32,458 nt of DNA from an uncultured Clostridia bacterium (GTDB lineage Bacteria > Bacillota > Clostridia > Oscillospirales > Acutalibacteraceae), in NCBI GenBank assembly GCA_947631705.1, contig CANRMJ010000016.1, forward strand, positions 1-32,458. The letters run 5' to 3'. Below the pieces are notes generated by a model. That model worked only from the letters and a program-made list of their open reading frames with translations. It had not been told where the DNA came from and did not search any database. Numbering within the stretch: the stretch's first letter is position 1; every line of letters starts with the position of its first letter. This document shows positions 8,963 to 17,995 of this stretch, piece by piece. Made by a program: the position numbers and the translations under genes.

Positions 8963-11900
8963 ATGGAAAATGAAAACCAGTTCAGTTCAATAAAAATCGG
9001 TCTTGCGTCACCGGAGCAGATAAGAGCATGGTCTTACGGTGAGGTAACAAAACCCGAAACTATAAATTACAGAACGCTGAAACCTGAGCGCGACGGACTT
9101 TTCTGCGAAAGAATTTTCGGACCTATGAAAGACTGGGAGTGCCATTGCGGAAAGTATAAGAGAGTTCGCTACAAGGGCAAGGTCTGCGAGCGCTGCGGTG
9201 TTGAAATCACAAGAGCGAAGGTGCGCCGTGAGCGCATGGGTCATATAGAGCTTGCGGCTCCCGTTTCTCATATTTGGTATTTCAAGGGGATACCCAGCCG
9301 TCTTGGTCTTGTTCTTGATTTAAGCCCGCGTTATCTTGAAAAGGTGCTGTATTTTGCGCTTTATATTGTAACCGATCCGGGCGATACACCGCTTGAAAAA
9401 ATGCAGATTCTCAACGAAAAAGAATACGCTGAGATGCGTGAGAGATATGAGGACGATTTCAAAGCGGGAATGGGCGCCGAGGCAATCAAGGCTCTGCTTC
9501 AGGATATAGATATTGAAAAGCTTCGCGCAGAGCTTTCAGATGAGCTTGAAAACGCAACGGGTCAAAAAAGAGTTCGTTTGCTCAAAAGGCTCGACGTTGT
9601 TGACGCGTTCTATAAGAGCGGCAATAAACTCGAATGGATGATTCTTGATGTTATTCCCGTAATTCCGCCCGATATCCGTCCAATGGTTCAGCTTGACGGC
9701 GGCAGATTTGCAACATCAGATTTAAACGATCTTTACAGACGTGTTATAAACAGAAACAACCGTCTTAAAAAGCTGCTTGAGCTCGGTGCTCCCGACATTA
9801 TCGTAAGAAACGAAAAAAGAATGCTACAGGAGGCGGTAGACGCTCTTATTGATAACGGTCGCCGCGGCAGACCCGTAACAGGGCCTAATAACCGCCCGCT
9901 CAAATCACTTTCCGATATGCTTAAAGGCAAGCAGGGGCGTTTTCGCCAAAATCTTCTCGGCAAGCGTGTTGACTATTCGGGACGTTCGGTTATCGTTGTA
10001 GGACCCGAACTAAAGATGCATCAGTGCGGTCTTCCGAAAGAAATGGCAATAGAGCTTTTTAAGCCGTTCGTTATGAAACGACTTGTTGCTACAGGAGCAG
10101 CTTCTAATATTAAATCTGCAAGAAAGATGGTTGAGCGCGCGGCGAATCCGGCTGTTTGGGATGCGCTTGAGGTTGTAATCAAAGATCACCCGGTAATGCT
10201 CAATCGTGCGCCCACACTTCACCGTCTTGGTATTCAGGCATTTGAACCCGTACTTGTTGAGGGTCGCGCAATCAAACTCCACCCGCTTGCTTGCACAGCG
10301 TTTAACGCTGACTTCGACGGCGACCAAATGGCTGTTCACGTTCCGCTTTCAGCAGAGGCACAGGCGGAGGCGCGTATGCTTATGCTTGCGGCAAACAATT
10401 TGTTAAAACCCTCCGACGGAAAGCCCGTTACGGTGCCCACGCAGGATATGGTAATCGGCTCGTATTACCTAACAATGCTCAAAGAGGGTGAGGCCGGACA
10501 GCCGAGATTCTTTAAAGACGCGGGCAGAACAGAGGAACTTTCTTTTGCACAGGCAAAGGAAATAACAAACGGTGAGCTTTCAAACGCCGAACTCCTCTGC
10601 GATTGCAGCGATAAAGATCTTGCTGATAAATTCGGTATTTACCGCACATATAATATATACAGGGATAAAGACGAGGCAATGATGGCATATCAAGAGGGTT
10701 CACTCGGTATGCATTCTCCCGCCAAAATCCGCATTATAAAGAATATTGACGGTGTGACCAGATCCGCAATAATCACAACAACAATAGGCAGAATTATATT
10801 TAACAATCCCATTCCGCAGGATTTGGGATTTGTAGACCGCTCAAAGCCCGAAAACGAATTTGAACTTGAAATCGGATTTGTTGTTAAGAAAAAGCAGCTC
10901 GGTCAGATTGTTGATAAACTCATTTCCGTGCATGGCGTTTCAATAGCCTCCGTTGCCCTTGACGCTATCAAGGCTCAGGGCTATAAATATTCAACTGTTT
11001 CAGGAACAACCGTTGCAGTTTGCGATGCTCTTATTCCCGAAGCCAAAAAGACTTATCTTGAAGAGGCGGAAAAAAGGGTTGATGAAATCACAATCAACTA
11101 CAATTACGGACTCATCACAAACGATGAGCGTTCCGCTGCCGTTATCAAGGCTTGGGAAGATTGCACAAATAAGGTTACGCATGAGCTCACTTCAAACTTT
11201 GACGGAACGCATAACCCGATCCATATGATGGTAGATTCGGGTGCCCGCGGAAGCACGGCTCAGCTCCGTCAGCTTGCAGGTATGCGCGGACTTATCGCGA
11301 ACACAGCCGGTAAAACAATAGAAATCCCGATTCGTGCAAACTATCGTGAGGGACTTAACATTCTTGAATATTTCATTTCATCACGCGGCGCCCGTAAAGG
11401 ACTTGCCGATACAGCTCTCCGTACCGCCGACTCAGGTTACCTTACAAGGCGACTTGTTGACGTTTCTCAGGATGTTATTATCCGTGATGACGATTGCGGC
11501 TGCCACGAAGGTATTGTGGTTAAAGCGATAATGGACGGAAACCGCGAGCTTGAATCACTTCACGAGCGTCTTGTGGGCAGATATCCGCTTGAAAATGTTG
11601 TTAATCCCGAAACAGGTGAAATAATCGCAACACCCGATGAGATGATTACTTCCGAAATCGCAGACGCAATAGTTGCCGCCGGTTTAAAAGAAGTAAAAAT
11701 ACGCTCTCTTATCACATGTAAGTCACGTCACGGCGTATGCCGCAAGTGCTACGGTTCTAACCTCGCGTTCAATGAGCCTGTTCAGGTCGGAGAAGCTGTT
11801 GGAATTATCGCCGCTCAGTCCATAGGCGAGCCCGGCACGCAGCTCACGATGAGAACGTTCCACACGGGCGGTATTGCAGGCGGAGAGGATATCACGCAGG

Positions 11901-12715
11901 GTCTTCCCCGTGTTGAGGAGCTGTTTGAGGCGAGAAAGCCAAAGCAGTATGCAATTCTTTCAGAGATAGACGGTGTTGTAAGATTTGAGGAAATAAAGAA
12001 AACCGAGCACATTGTTGTAACAAATCCCGAAACGGCGGAGGAAAGAAAATATCTTATTCCTTACGGATTCAGAATTCACGAAAATATAGTTGAGGGAGCT
12101 CACGTTCAGAAGGGTCAGGAGCTCACTTACGGTTCAAAGAACCCGCATGACGTTCTTGCAATTCTCGGAGAAGAGGCCGTTTATAATTACCTCATCAGAG
12201 AGGTGCAGTTTGCTTACCGCACACAGGGTGTTGATATCAACGATAAGCACATTGAGGTTATTGTTCGTCAGATGCTTAAAAAGTGCAATGTTGAAGATTC
12301 GGGAGATACGGATCTCGTTTCCGGCACCATGGTTGATGTTTCCGCTGTTGACGAGGCAAACGATATAATCGACGAAAGAATCGCCGCCGGAGAAAAAGAG
12401 CTTAAACACGCCACTTACACACCTATTCTTATGGGTATAACAAAGGCATCTCTTGCAACCGATTCATTCCTTTCGGCGGCATCATTCCAAGAAACAACAA
12501 GAGTTCTTACTGACGCTGCAATCCGCGGAAAAACAGATCCGCTTATCGGACTGAAAGAAAACGTTATCATCGGAAAACTTGTTCCCGCCGGAACAGGTAT
12601 GGATGTGTTCCGAGATGTTGACGTTGTTCCGAGCTATTTCTCGGCAGAAGGAGCGGAGGAAATAATGAATTTGGAACAATTACAAAAATTGTTGACAAGC
12701 AGCACAACTGAGTGA
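8963..12715 (+). CDS. rpoC: DNA-directed RNA polymerase subunit beta'
   Basis: Largest polymerase subunit, 1250 residues, slightly longer than many Firmicute homologues. It carries the N-terminal zinc site (Cys60, Cys62, Cys75, Cys78), the active-site [12 protein letters not shown] that binds catalytic magnesium, [17 protein letters not shown], the bridge-helix/trigger-loop region around [20 protein letters not shown], and the second zinc site (CGCHEG, then [13 protein letters not shown]). [21 protein letters not shown] marks the conserved C-terminal part. The start ATG has AAGGAG 9 bases upstream. It is cotranscribed with rpoB. The gap to rpsL is 206 bases and contains a stable hairpin but no gene for the L7Ae-like protein found here in many Firmicutes. 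Confidence 0.98.
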   Translation: MENENQFSSIKIGLASPEQIRAWSYGEVTKPETINYRTLKPERDGLFCERIFGPMKDWECHCGKYKRVRYKGKVCERCGVEITRAKVRRERMGHIELAAPVSHIWYFKGIPSRLGLVLDLSPRYLEKVLYFALYIVTDPGDTPLEKMQILNEKEYAEMRERYEDDFKAGMGAEAIKALLQDIDIEKLRAELSDELENATGQKRVRLLKRLDVVDAFYKSGNKLEWMILDVIPVIPPDIRPMVQLDGGRFATSDLNDLYRRVINRNNRLKKLLELGAPDIIVRNEKRMLQEAVDALIDNGRRGRPVTGPNNRPLKSLSDMLKGKQGRFRQNLLGKRVDYSGRSVIVVGPELKMHQCGLPKEMAIELFKPFVMKRLVATGAASNIKSARKMVERAANPAVWDALEVVIKDHPVMLNRAPTLHRLGIQAFEPVLVEGRAIKLHPLACTAFNADFDGDQMAVHVPLSAEAQAEARMLMLAANNLLKPSDGKPVTVPTQDMVIGSYYLTMLKEGEAGQPRFFKDAGRTEELSFAQAKEITNGELSNAELLCDCSDKDLADKFGIYRTYNIYRDKDEAMMAYQEGSLGMHSPAKIRIIKNIDGVTRSAIITTTIGRIIFNNPIPQDLGFVDRSKPENEFELEIGFVVKKKQLGQIVDKLISVHGVSIASVALDAIKAQGYKYSTVSGTTVAVCDALIPEAKKTYLEEAEKRVDEITINYNYGLITNDERSAAVIKAWEDCTNKVTHELTSNFDGTHNPIHMMVDSGARGSTAQLRQLAGMRGLIANTAGKTIEIPIRANYREGLNILEYFISSRGARKGLADTALRTADSGYLTRRLVDVSQDVIIRDDDCGCHEGIVVKAIMDGNRELESLHERLVGRYPLENVVNPETGEIIATPDEMITSEIADAIVAAGLKEVKIRSLITCKSRHGVCRKCYGSNLAFNEPVQVGEAVGIIAAQSIGEPGTQLTMRTFHTGGIAGGEDITQGLPRVEELFEARKPKQYAILSEIDGVVRFEEIKKTEHIVVTNPETAEERKYLIPYGFRIHENIVEGAHVQKGQELTYGSKNPHDVLAILGEEAVYNYLIREVQFAYRTQGVDINDKHIEVIVRQMLKKCNVEDSGDTDLVSGTMVDVSAVDEANDIIDERIAAGEKELKHATYTPILMGITKASLATDSFLSAASFQETTRVLTDAAIRGKTDPLIGLKENVIIGKLVPAGTGMDVFRDVDVVPSYFSAEGAEEIMNLEQLQKLLTSSTTE

Positions 12716-12797
12716 TATAATATTTCCTCGGCGAATGAAAAAATATGTCATATTAACCAAAATATGGTTGCAGAATTTGTGCAAAAGCATACATTAT

Positions 12798-12821
12798 CGG
12801 GGCAGGCAACTGCCTGCCCCG
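12798..12821. repeat. GC-rich hairpin between rpoC and rpsL
   Basis: GGGGCAGGC and GCCTGCCCC are exact 9-base arms around AACT (11 pairs counting the closing C-G and the loop A-T). No T-run follows, so it is not a standard intrinsic terminator; a processing site, 3' stabiliser or member of a dispersed palindrome family fits better. The remaining gap (12716-12921) holds a weak AACCA/TGGTT stem and no convincing promoter or gene. Confidence 0.6.
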
Positions 12822-12921
12822 GAATGTGCGTTTAAGTGACAGTCTGTTTTAGGGCTGTGATTTATGCGCATATTTCATAAAGCAATATGTGTATATAAAT
12901 CTAAAGAAAGGAGATAAACTA

Positions 12922-13344
12922 TTGCCAACCTTTAATCAGTTAGTAAGAACGGGACGTAAGTCGCTTGAAAAAAAGGCAAAAGCGCCGGCTCTTTTAAAGA
13001 GCCTCAACACAAAGAGAAATGTTATGAATGATAACAATTCTCCTCAAAAGCGCGGTGTGTGCACTGCCGTTAAAACGGCAACACCCAAAAAGCCTAATTC
13101 AGCTCTGCGCAAAATCGCCCGTGTGCGCTTGACGAACGGTATGGAAGTTACCGCTTATATTCCGGGCGTTGGTCATAATCTTCAGGAACACTCTGTTGTT
13201 ATGGTTCGCGGCGGCCGTGTTAAGGATCTCCCCGGTGTGCGTTACCACATCATCCGCGGCACGCTTGATACTCAAGGTGTAAACGGAAGAATGCAGGCTC
13301 GTTCAAAATACGGCGCTAAAAGGCCCAAGGCTGCCAAGAAGTAA
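12922..13344 (+). CDS. rpsL: 30S ribosomal protein S12
   Basis: Decoding-centre protein of the small subunit, 140 residues, the long Firmicute form. Conserved blocks are [13 protein letters not shown] and [14 protein letters not shown]; both streptomycin-site lysines are wild type. Translation starts at a TTG codon (12922): AAGGAG lies about 8 bases before it, and the next residues [13 protein letters not shown] are the canonical S12 N-terminus. The frame opens further upstream at 12889, but those codons encode nothing S12-like and precede the ribosome site. rpsG follows after 130 bases. Confidence 0.97.
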   Translation: MPTFNQLVRTGRKSLEKKAKAPALLKSLNTKRNVMNDNNSPQKRGVCTAVKTATPKKPNSALRKIARVRLTNGMEVTAYIPGVGHNLQEHSVVMVRGGRVKDLPGVRYHIIRGTLDTQGVNGRMQARSKYGAKRPKAAKK

Positions 13345-13474
13345 GCCTTAAACTAATTCTTTTGGAAAAACAATAGTTTATACCTATTATATAATGCGGT
13401 ATGACCTACTTGTTGACTCCACGGGAAAACTCGAGTACCTATGAACTCATTAATATGAAGGAGGGAAGCGAAAG

Positions 13475-13945
13475 ATGCCAAGAAGAGGCCAAATCGCTAA
13501 ACGTGATGTATTGCCGGATCCGCTTTACAATTCAAAGCTCGTGACGCGCCTTATCAATAACGTTATGTATGACGGCAAAAAGGGTGTTGCGCAAAAAATT
13601 GTTTACGGCGCATTCGACATTATCAAAGAAAAAACAGGTAACGATCCGTTGGAAGCATTCCAAACGGCTATGGAAAACGTTATGCCTGTTCTTGAGGTTA
13701 AGGCTCGCCGTGTGGGCGGCGCCACCTATCAGGTTCCGCTTGAAGTTCGTGCCGAAAGACGTCAGACGCTCGGTTTGCGTTGGATAACGCTGTATGCGCG
13801 TCAGCGTTCGGAAAGAACTATGAAGGAACGTCTTGCCGCTGAAATCATGGACGCTGTTAACAAAACAGGCGGCGCGGTTAAGAAGTGTGATGATACACAC
13901 AAAATGGCAGAGGCAAACAAAGCATTTGCTCATTTCAGATATTAA
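13475..13945 (+). CDS. rpsG: 30S ribosomal protein S7
   Basis: Primary binder of the 16S 3' domain and part of the exit site; 156 residues, standard length. It starts [16 protein letters not shown] and keeps the conserved [12 protein letters not shown] hairpin and the C-terminal [12 protein letters not shown] strong AAGGAGGG precedes the ATG. It lies in the str-type order rpsL-rpsG-fusA, 25 bases ahead of fusA. The 130-base gap before it has only short A+T-rich sequence and a weak GAGT/ACTC stem. Confidence 0.97.
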   Translation: MPRRGQIAKRDVLPDPLYNSKLVTRLINNVMYDGKKGVAQKIVYGAFDIIKEKTGNDPLEAFQTAMENVMPVLEVKARRVGGATYQVPLEVRAERRQTLGLRWITLYARQRSERTMKERLAAEIMDAVNKTGGAVKKCDDTHKMAEANKAFAHFRY

Positions 13946-13970
13946 TTCTGTTGAATTTTAGGAGGATATT

Positions 13971-15978
13971 ATGCCAAGAAAAGTATCTCTTGAAATGACA
14001 AGAAATATTGGTATTATGGCTCACATAGACGCTGGTAAAACAACAACCACAGAGCGTATCCTTTATTACACCGGTATAAACCATAAAATCGGAGAAACTC
14101 ATGACGGTGCCGCAACTATGGACTGGATGGAGCAGGAGCAGGAGAGGGGAATCACAATCACCTCCGCCGCTACAACCTGTTTTTGGAAAAAGCATAGAAT
14201 CAATATTATAGACACACCGGGACACGTTGACTTCACGGTTGAGGTGCAGCGTTCACTTCGTGTGCTTGACGGTTCGGTTACCGTTCTTTGTGCAAAGGGC
14301 GGTGTAGAGCCTCAGTCCGAAACCGTATGGCGCCAGGCTGACGAATACCATGTTCCGCGTATGATATACGTTAATAAAATGGATATTATGGGTGCGGATT
14401 TCTATAATGTTCTTGACATGGTAAAGGACAGATTCAAGTGCAACGCAGTTCCGATTCAACTTCCCATCGGTGCGGAGGATACCTTTAAGGGAATCATTGA
14501 CCTTATCTCTATGGATGCCGAGGTTTATTACGACGATATGGGAACAGGATGAGGATCTTATGGAAAAATATTTCGAGGGTGAAGAGCTAACCGCCGATGA
14601 AATCAAAAAAACCATAAGAAAAGCCACGTGCGAAGGAAATATGGTTCCTGTTACATGCGGAACATCTTACAGAAACAAGGGCGTTCAGCCGCTCCTTGAC
14701 GCGATTGTTGATTATATGCCGGCTCCCACCGACGTTCAGTCAATTAAGGGTATTAATCCCGATACCGACGAGGAGGAAGATCGTCATTCTTCAGACAGCG
14801 AACCGTTTTCCGCTCTTGCTTTCAAGATAGCGACAGACCCGTTTGTAGGTAAAATTTGTTTCTTCCGCGTATATTCCGGCACACTGAATTCGGGAACACA
14901 GGTTTACAACTCTGTTAAAGGAAACAGAGAAAGAATGGGTCGTATTCTTCAGATGCACGCAAATCACAGAGAAGATATAGACACTGTTTACGCGGGCGAT
15001 ATCGCCGCCGCGGTAGGTCTTAAAAACACCACCACAGGCGACACGCTTTGCGATGAAAACCATCCGATAATTCTTGAATCAATGAATTTCCCGGATCCCG
15101 TTATCCGTGTTGCTATTGAGCCCAAAACAAAGGCAGGTCAAGAAAAAATGGGTATTGCGCTCAGTAAGCTTGCTGAGGAAGACCCAACCTTTAAGGCTTA
15201 TACAGACGAGGAAACAGGTCAAACGATTATTGCCGGTATGGGCGAGCTTCATCTTGAAATTATCATAGATCGTATGCTTCGTGAATTCAAGGTAGAGGCA
15301 AACGTAGGCGCACCGCAGGTTGCCTATAAAGAAACGATTCTCGGCGAATCGTCTGCCGATACCAAATTCAAACGTCAGACCGGCGGTTCGGGTCAATACG
15401 GTCACGTTAAAATCCGTATTTCACCGAATCTTGATGAAAACGGAATCGGCAAGGGCTATGAATTTATAAATTCAATTGTCGGCGGCGCAATTCCTAAGGA
15501 ATATATACCAGCTGTTGACGCAGGTATTCAGGGCGCTATGAAGAGCGGCGTTCTTGCCGGATACAATATGGTTGATATCAAGGTTGAGCTTTATGACGGC
15601 TCATATCACGAGGTTGACTCATCCGAAATGGCGTTTAAGATTGCCGGTTCAATGGCATTCAAGGAAGCCGCAAAGAAAGCCAATCCCGTAATTCTTGAAC
15701 CCATGATGAAGGTTACCGTTATTGTGCCTGAGGAATATATGGGCGATGTTATCGGCGATCTTAATTCAAGGCGCGGTCAGATTCAGGGCATGGAAGACAG
15801 AGCCGGCGCAAAGCAGGTTAACGCACGCGTTCCGCTTTCGGAAATGTTTGGCTATGTAAACGACCTTCGTTCCAAGACGCAGGGCCGCGGACAGTATACA
15901 ATGGAACCGGACGGATATGAGCAGGTTCCGAAGTCTATTTCGGAGGGTATTATTTCCGAAAGAGCAAAAAAAGACTAA
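13971..15978 (+). pseudogene. fusA: Elongation factor G, interrupted by an internal deletion and frameshift
   Basis: EF-G drives translocation and, with RRF, ribosome recycling. Frame 1 (13971-14552) gives G1 AHIDAGKTT, switch II DTPGH and NKMD, running to YYDDMGTG and a TGA. The protein resumes at 14548 in the frame one base later with [14 protein letters not shown] and is intact to the stop at 15978, including [11 protein letters not shown] (G5) and domains II-V. The family has about 30 further residues between these two points (29 in B. subtilis as I recall it), so the sequence lost about 90 bases of length 3n+2, not just one base. The missing part lies in the G' subdomain. The junction GGAACAGGAT suggests loss between two short GAACAG-like repeats. 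Since EF-G is essential, either another copy exists or this is an assembly or strain-level error. AGGAGG precedes the ATG. Confidence 0.9.
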
Positions 15979-16003
15979 TTGTTGATAAAATTACTAAAAA
16001 CCC

Positions 16004-16032
16004 TTGATATTTTATGCTTGCTTTGATAAAAT
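16004..16032 (+). promoter_or_regulatory. Internal promoter for tuf, within a perfect inverted repeat
   Basis: -35 TTGATA (16004-16009), 17-base spacer, -10 TAAAAT (16027-16032) with an extended TG at 16024-16025. It lies in an 11-base inverted repeat (TGATATTTTAT 16005-16015 with ATAAAATATCA 16026-16036), so the minus strand also reads ATGATA, 17 bases, TAAAAT. This would give tuf its own transcription and may fire both ways. Confidence 0.7.
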
Positions 16033-16079
16033 ATCATTAACAATTTCACTATTGTATTTTTTAAGGAGGAAATTCCCAA

Positions 16080-17276
16080 ATGGCAAAGGAAAAATTTAAC
16101 CGATCAAAACCACATGTAAATATCGGTACAATCGGTCACGTTGACCACGGCAAAACAACACTTACCGCTGCTATTACAAAGTATCTTTCTTTCAAAGGCT
16201 TTGCTAAGTTTGAGGCTTATGCCGATATTGATAAGGCTCCCGAAGAGAGAGAGCGCGGTATCACAATCAATACTGCTCACGTTGAGTATGAAACAGAAAA
16301 TCGTCACTATGCTCACGTTGACTGCCCCGGACATGCTGACTATATCAAGAACATGATTACCGGTGCTGCTCAGATGGACGGCGCTATATTGGTTATCGCT
16401 TCAACAGACGGCCCGATGGCTCAAACAAAAGAGCACCTTCTTCTTGCTCGTCAGGTTGGCGTACCCTATATCATCGTATATATGAATAAGGTTGACCAGG
16501 TTGATGATGAAGAACTTCTTGAGCTTGTTGAAATGGAAATTCGTGAAACTCTTGATGAGTATGAATTCCCGGGCGATGACACACCGATCATTAAGGGTTC
16601 TGCTCTCAAGGCTCTTGAGGCTGATTCTCCCGACGATCCCGCTTACGACAGCATTCGTGAGCTCCTTGACGCTGTAGACACCTATATCCCGACTCCCGAC
16701 CGTAAGGCAGACCTTCCGTTCCTTATGCCTGTTGAAGACGTGTTCACAATCACAGGCCGTGGAACTGTTGCCACAGGAAGAGTAGAGCGTGGTCAGCTTA
16801 AGCTCAGCGAAGAAGTTGAAATCGTTGGTCTTAAAGATGAAATCTCAAAAACAGTGTGCACAGGTATTGAAATGTTCCGTAAGCTCCTTGACTATGCCGA
16901 GGCCGGAGACAACATCGGTTGCCTTCTTCGCGGCGTTCAGAGATCGGAAATCGAGCGTGGACAGGTACTCGCTAAGCCCGGCTCAATTCATCCCCACACC
17001 AAGTTTTCAGGTCAGGTATATGTATTGAGCAAGGATGAAGGCGGTCGTCATACTCCTTTCTTCAATAACTATCGTCCTCAGTTCTATTTCAGAACAACAG
17101 ACGTTACAGGAGTTATTACTCTTCCCGAAGGCACAGAAATGTGTATGCCCGGAGATAACGTTGTTATGAACGTTGAGCTTATCACACCTATCGCTATCGA
17201 AGAAGGTCTTCGTTTCGCTATCCGTGAAGGCGGCAGAACAGTAGGCTCAGGTGTTGTTACTTCTATTAACGAATAA
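16080..17276 (+). CDS. tuf: Elongation factor Tu
   Basis: GTPase that brings aminoacyl-tRNA to the ribosome; 398 residues, full length. Visible motifs are [14 protein letters not shown] (P-loop), [13 protein letters not shown] (switch I), DCPGHADY (switch II), MNKVDQVDD for guanine recognition and KGSALKALE. Domain II has [13 protein letters not shown], and domain III ends in [12 protein letters not shown]. The GPMAQT variant in place of the common GPMPQT is conservative. AAGGAGG precedes the ATG. The gene has its own promoter and a terminator directly after it, so it can be expressed independently of the damaged fusA upstream. Confidence 0.98.
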   Translation: MAKEKFNRSKPHVNIGTIGHVDHGKTTLTAAITKYLSFKGFAKFEAYADIDKAPEERERGITINTAHVEYETENRHYAHVDCPGHADYIKNMITGAAQMDGAILVIASTDGPMAQTKEHLLLARQVGVPYIIVYMNKVDQVDDEELLELVEMEIRETLDEYEFPGDDTPIIKGSALKALEADSPDDPAYDSIRELLDAVDTYIPTPDRKADLPFLMPVEDVFTITGRGTVATGRVERGQLKLSEEVEIVGLKDEISKTVCTGIEMFRKLLDYAEAGDNIGCLLRGVQRSEIERGQVLAKPGSIHPHTKFSGQVYVLSKDEGGRHTPFFNNYRPQFYFRTTDVTGVITLPEGTEMCMPGDNVVMNVELITPIAIEEGLRFAIREGGRTVGSGVVTSINE

Positions 17277-17298
17277 TAGAATAATATAAAAAATTTAG

Positions 17299-17327
17299 GA
17301 GCAGGTCTTTTGACCTGCTCTTTTTTT
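17299..17327 (+). terminator. Intrinsic terminator of the rpoB-tuf gene run
   Basis: GAGCAGGTC (17299-17307), loop TTTT, GACCTGCTC (17312-17320), then seven T bases. A textbook rho-independent terminator 22 bases after the tuf stop. Confidence 0.95.
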
Positions 17328-17370
17328 ATAGGCTAAATAATATTAGGGCAGAGGAAAAAGGGCTCAATGT

Positions 17371-17399
17371 TAAATGTTGGGGCACGGCCACAACATTTA
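17371..17399. repeat. Stem-loop between tuf and the repressor gene
   Basis: TAAATGTTG and CAACATTTA are exact 9-base arms; inside them a single G/A mismatch is followed by GGC-ACG-GCC. It sits just beyond the 3' end of the minus-strand repressor gene and may close that transcript, though the T-tract on that strand is short and displaced. Confidence 0.5.
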
Positions 17400-17430
17400 T
17401 TATAGAACCTTTATTCGTCGGCGGTTGAAA

Positions 17431-17622
17431 TTATTTATTCATACCTTTTATATCTTCTTCGGATATTTCACCGTGCTCTTTTTCAAAAGTATTAATATGC
17501 AGCCTTATCAATAGCTCAAGCTCACGATTGCAGGAACGGGCATTGTATTCTGCAATATAATGCAGCTTGTCTAATTGTTTCTGAGGAATTCTTAATGTAA
17601 ATTGCGGAAATTTCGCAGCCAT
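17431..17622 (-). CDS. Arc/MetJ-like ribbon-helix-helix DNA-binding protein
   Basis: A 63-residue protein whose PQFTLRIPQKQLDKL followed by a helix (LHYIAEYNARSCNRELELLIRLHI) matches the beta-alpha-alpha fold of Arc-type repressors: an alternating polar strand, then SCNREL at the helix B start. An acidic tail follows. The ATG at 17622 is chosen because GGTGA lies 5 bases upstream; the frame extends to 17649, but those codons precede the ribosome site. No toxin gene adjoins it, so it is more likely a stand-alone regulator than an antitoxin. Two 11-base repeats containing TGACATCA and TGACGTCA lie 50-70 bases upstream and are the obvious candidate operator, suggesting autorepression and control of rightward transcription. 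Confidence 0.75.
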   Translation of the reverse strand: MAAKFPQFTLRIPQKQLDKLHYIAEYNARSCNRELELLIRLHINTFEKEHGEISEEDIKGMNK

Positions 17623-17670
17623 ATTACTCACCCGTAATATTTTATACAAAAATAAACAATAAAATTCATA

Positions 17671-17716
17671 TTGACATCATATTGACGTCATAATATAATA
17701 TAATTAATGTTGTCAA
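17671..17716. promoter_or_regulatory. Overlapping divergent promoters with tandem repressor-type operator
   Basis: Plus strand: TTGACA (17671-17676), 17 bases, TATAAT (17694-17699), a full consensus. Minus strand: TTGACA (17716-17711), 18 bases, TATGAC, facing the ribbon-helix-helix gene. Between them TGACATCATAT (17672-17682) and TGACGTCATAA (17683-17693) form two 11-base tandem units with palindromic cores, one helical turn apart, plus a partial TCATAT upstream. This is the spacing used by MetJ/Arc/CopG-type proteins. Confidence 0.65.
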
Positions 17717-17814
17717 TATTATTTTTTTGATAAAAGTGATTTTTTTGTCGTTTTTATAGCACTTTTTTGCAATTTCACTTGAATAAATATTGAAAAAGCG
17801 ATACTTTATAATAA
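17705..17814 (+). repeat. Conserved intergenic element, copy A
   Basis: Matches 31563-31672 without gaps at 94 of 110 positions by hand count, including 22 identical bases at 17740-17761 (GTCGTTTTTATAGCA at the end). It begins where the consensus promoter at 17671-17699 should start transcription. Inside are TCAATATT/AATATTGA inverted boxes (17713-17720, 17786-17793) and a conserved -10-like TATAAT (17807-17812) with no -35. No reading frame is shared. It lies in a 373-base gene-free stretch upstream of the secreted repeat protein. Confidence 0.8.
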
Positions 17815-17917
17815 AGTGATTCGATTTATATAGAAAACAATTTATTAATATGTCAACCCTTTTTTTGAACTTTTTTCTGCGTTTATTCCCGATTTTGGGT
17901 ACATTTGTCCTAAATTG

Positions 17918-17946
17918 TTGAAAAGAGCGGCGTTTTAGTTTATAAA
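17918..17946 (+). promoter_or_regulatory. Promoter of the large secreted protein
   Basis: -35 TTGAAA (17918-17923), 17-base spacer, -10 TATAAA (17941-17946), giving a leader of roughly 43 bases to the ATG at 17996, which has AAGGAG upstream. Confidence 0.65.
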
Positions 17947-17995
17947 ATAATTGTATTTATTTTGATAAATATTTTAAATTAAAAGGAGAATTGTT

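Noticed and set aside
12798..12821. Intrinsic terminator after rpoC
   Set aside because: The stem is strong but is followed by GAATGTGCG rather than a T-run.
14541..14552. Programmed ribosomal frameshift in fusA
   Set aside because: About 30 conserved residues are missing as well, which a frameshift cannot explain, and no slippery site or downstream structure is evident.
14470..15978. A separate 502-codon gene or an alternative start of EF-G
   Set aside because: Its first 26 residues are out-of-frame fusA sequence with no homology; EF-G sequence begins only after the junction at 14548, so this is the 3' part of one broken gene.
17431..17622. Antitoxin of a toxin-antitoxin pair
   Set aside because: No small toxin-like frame adjoins it on either side.
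17740..17761. Canonical LytTR binding repeat in the conserved element
   Set aside because: GTCGTTTTTAT does not match the published-style consensus [TA][AC][CA]GTTN[AG][TG] at the first positions, and no properly spaced direct pair was found; a link to the regulator remains speculative.
17786..17814. cre (CcpA) site inside the conserved element
   Set aside because: Six bases separate TG and CG instead of four, so it does not fit the consensus.
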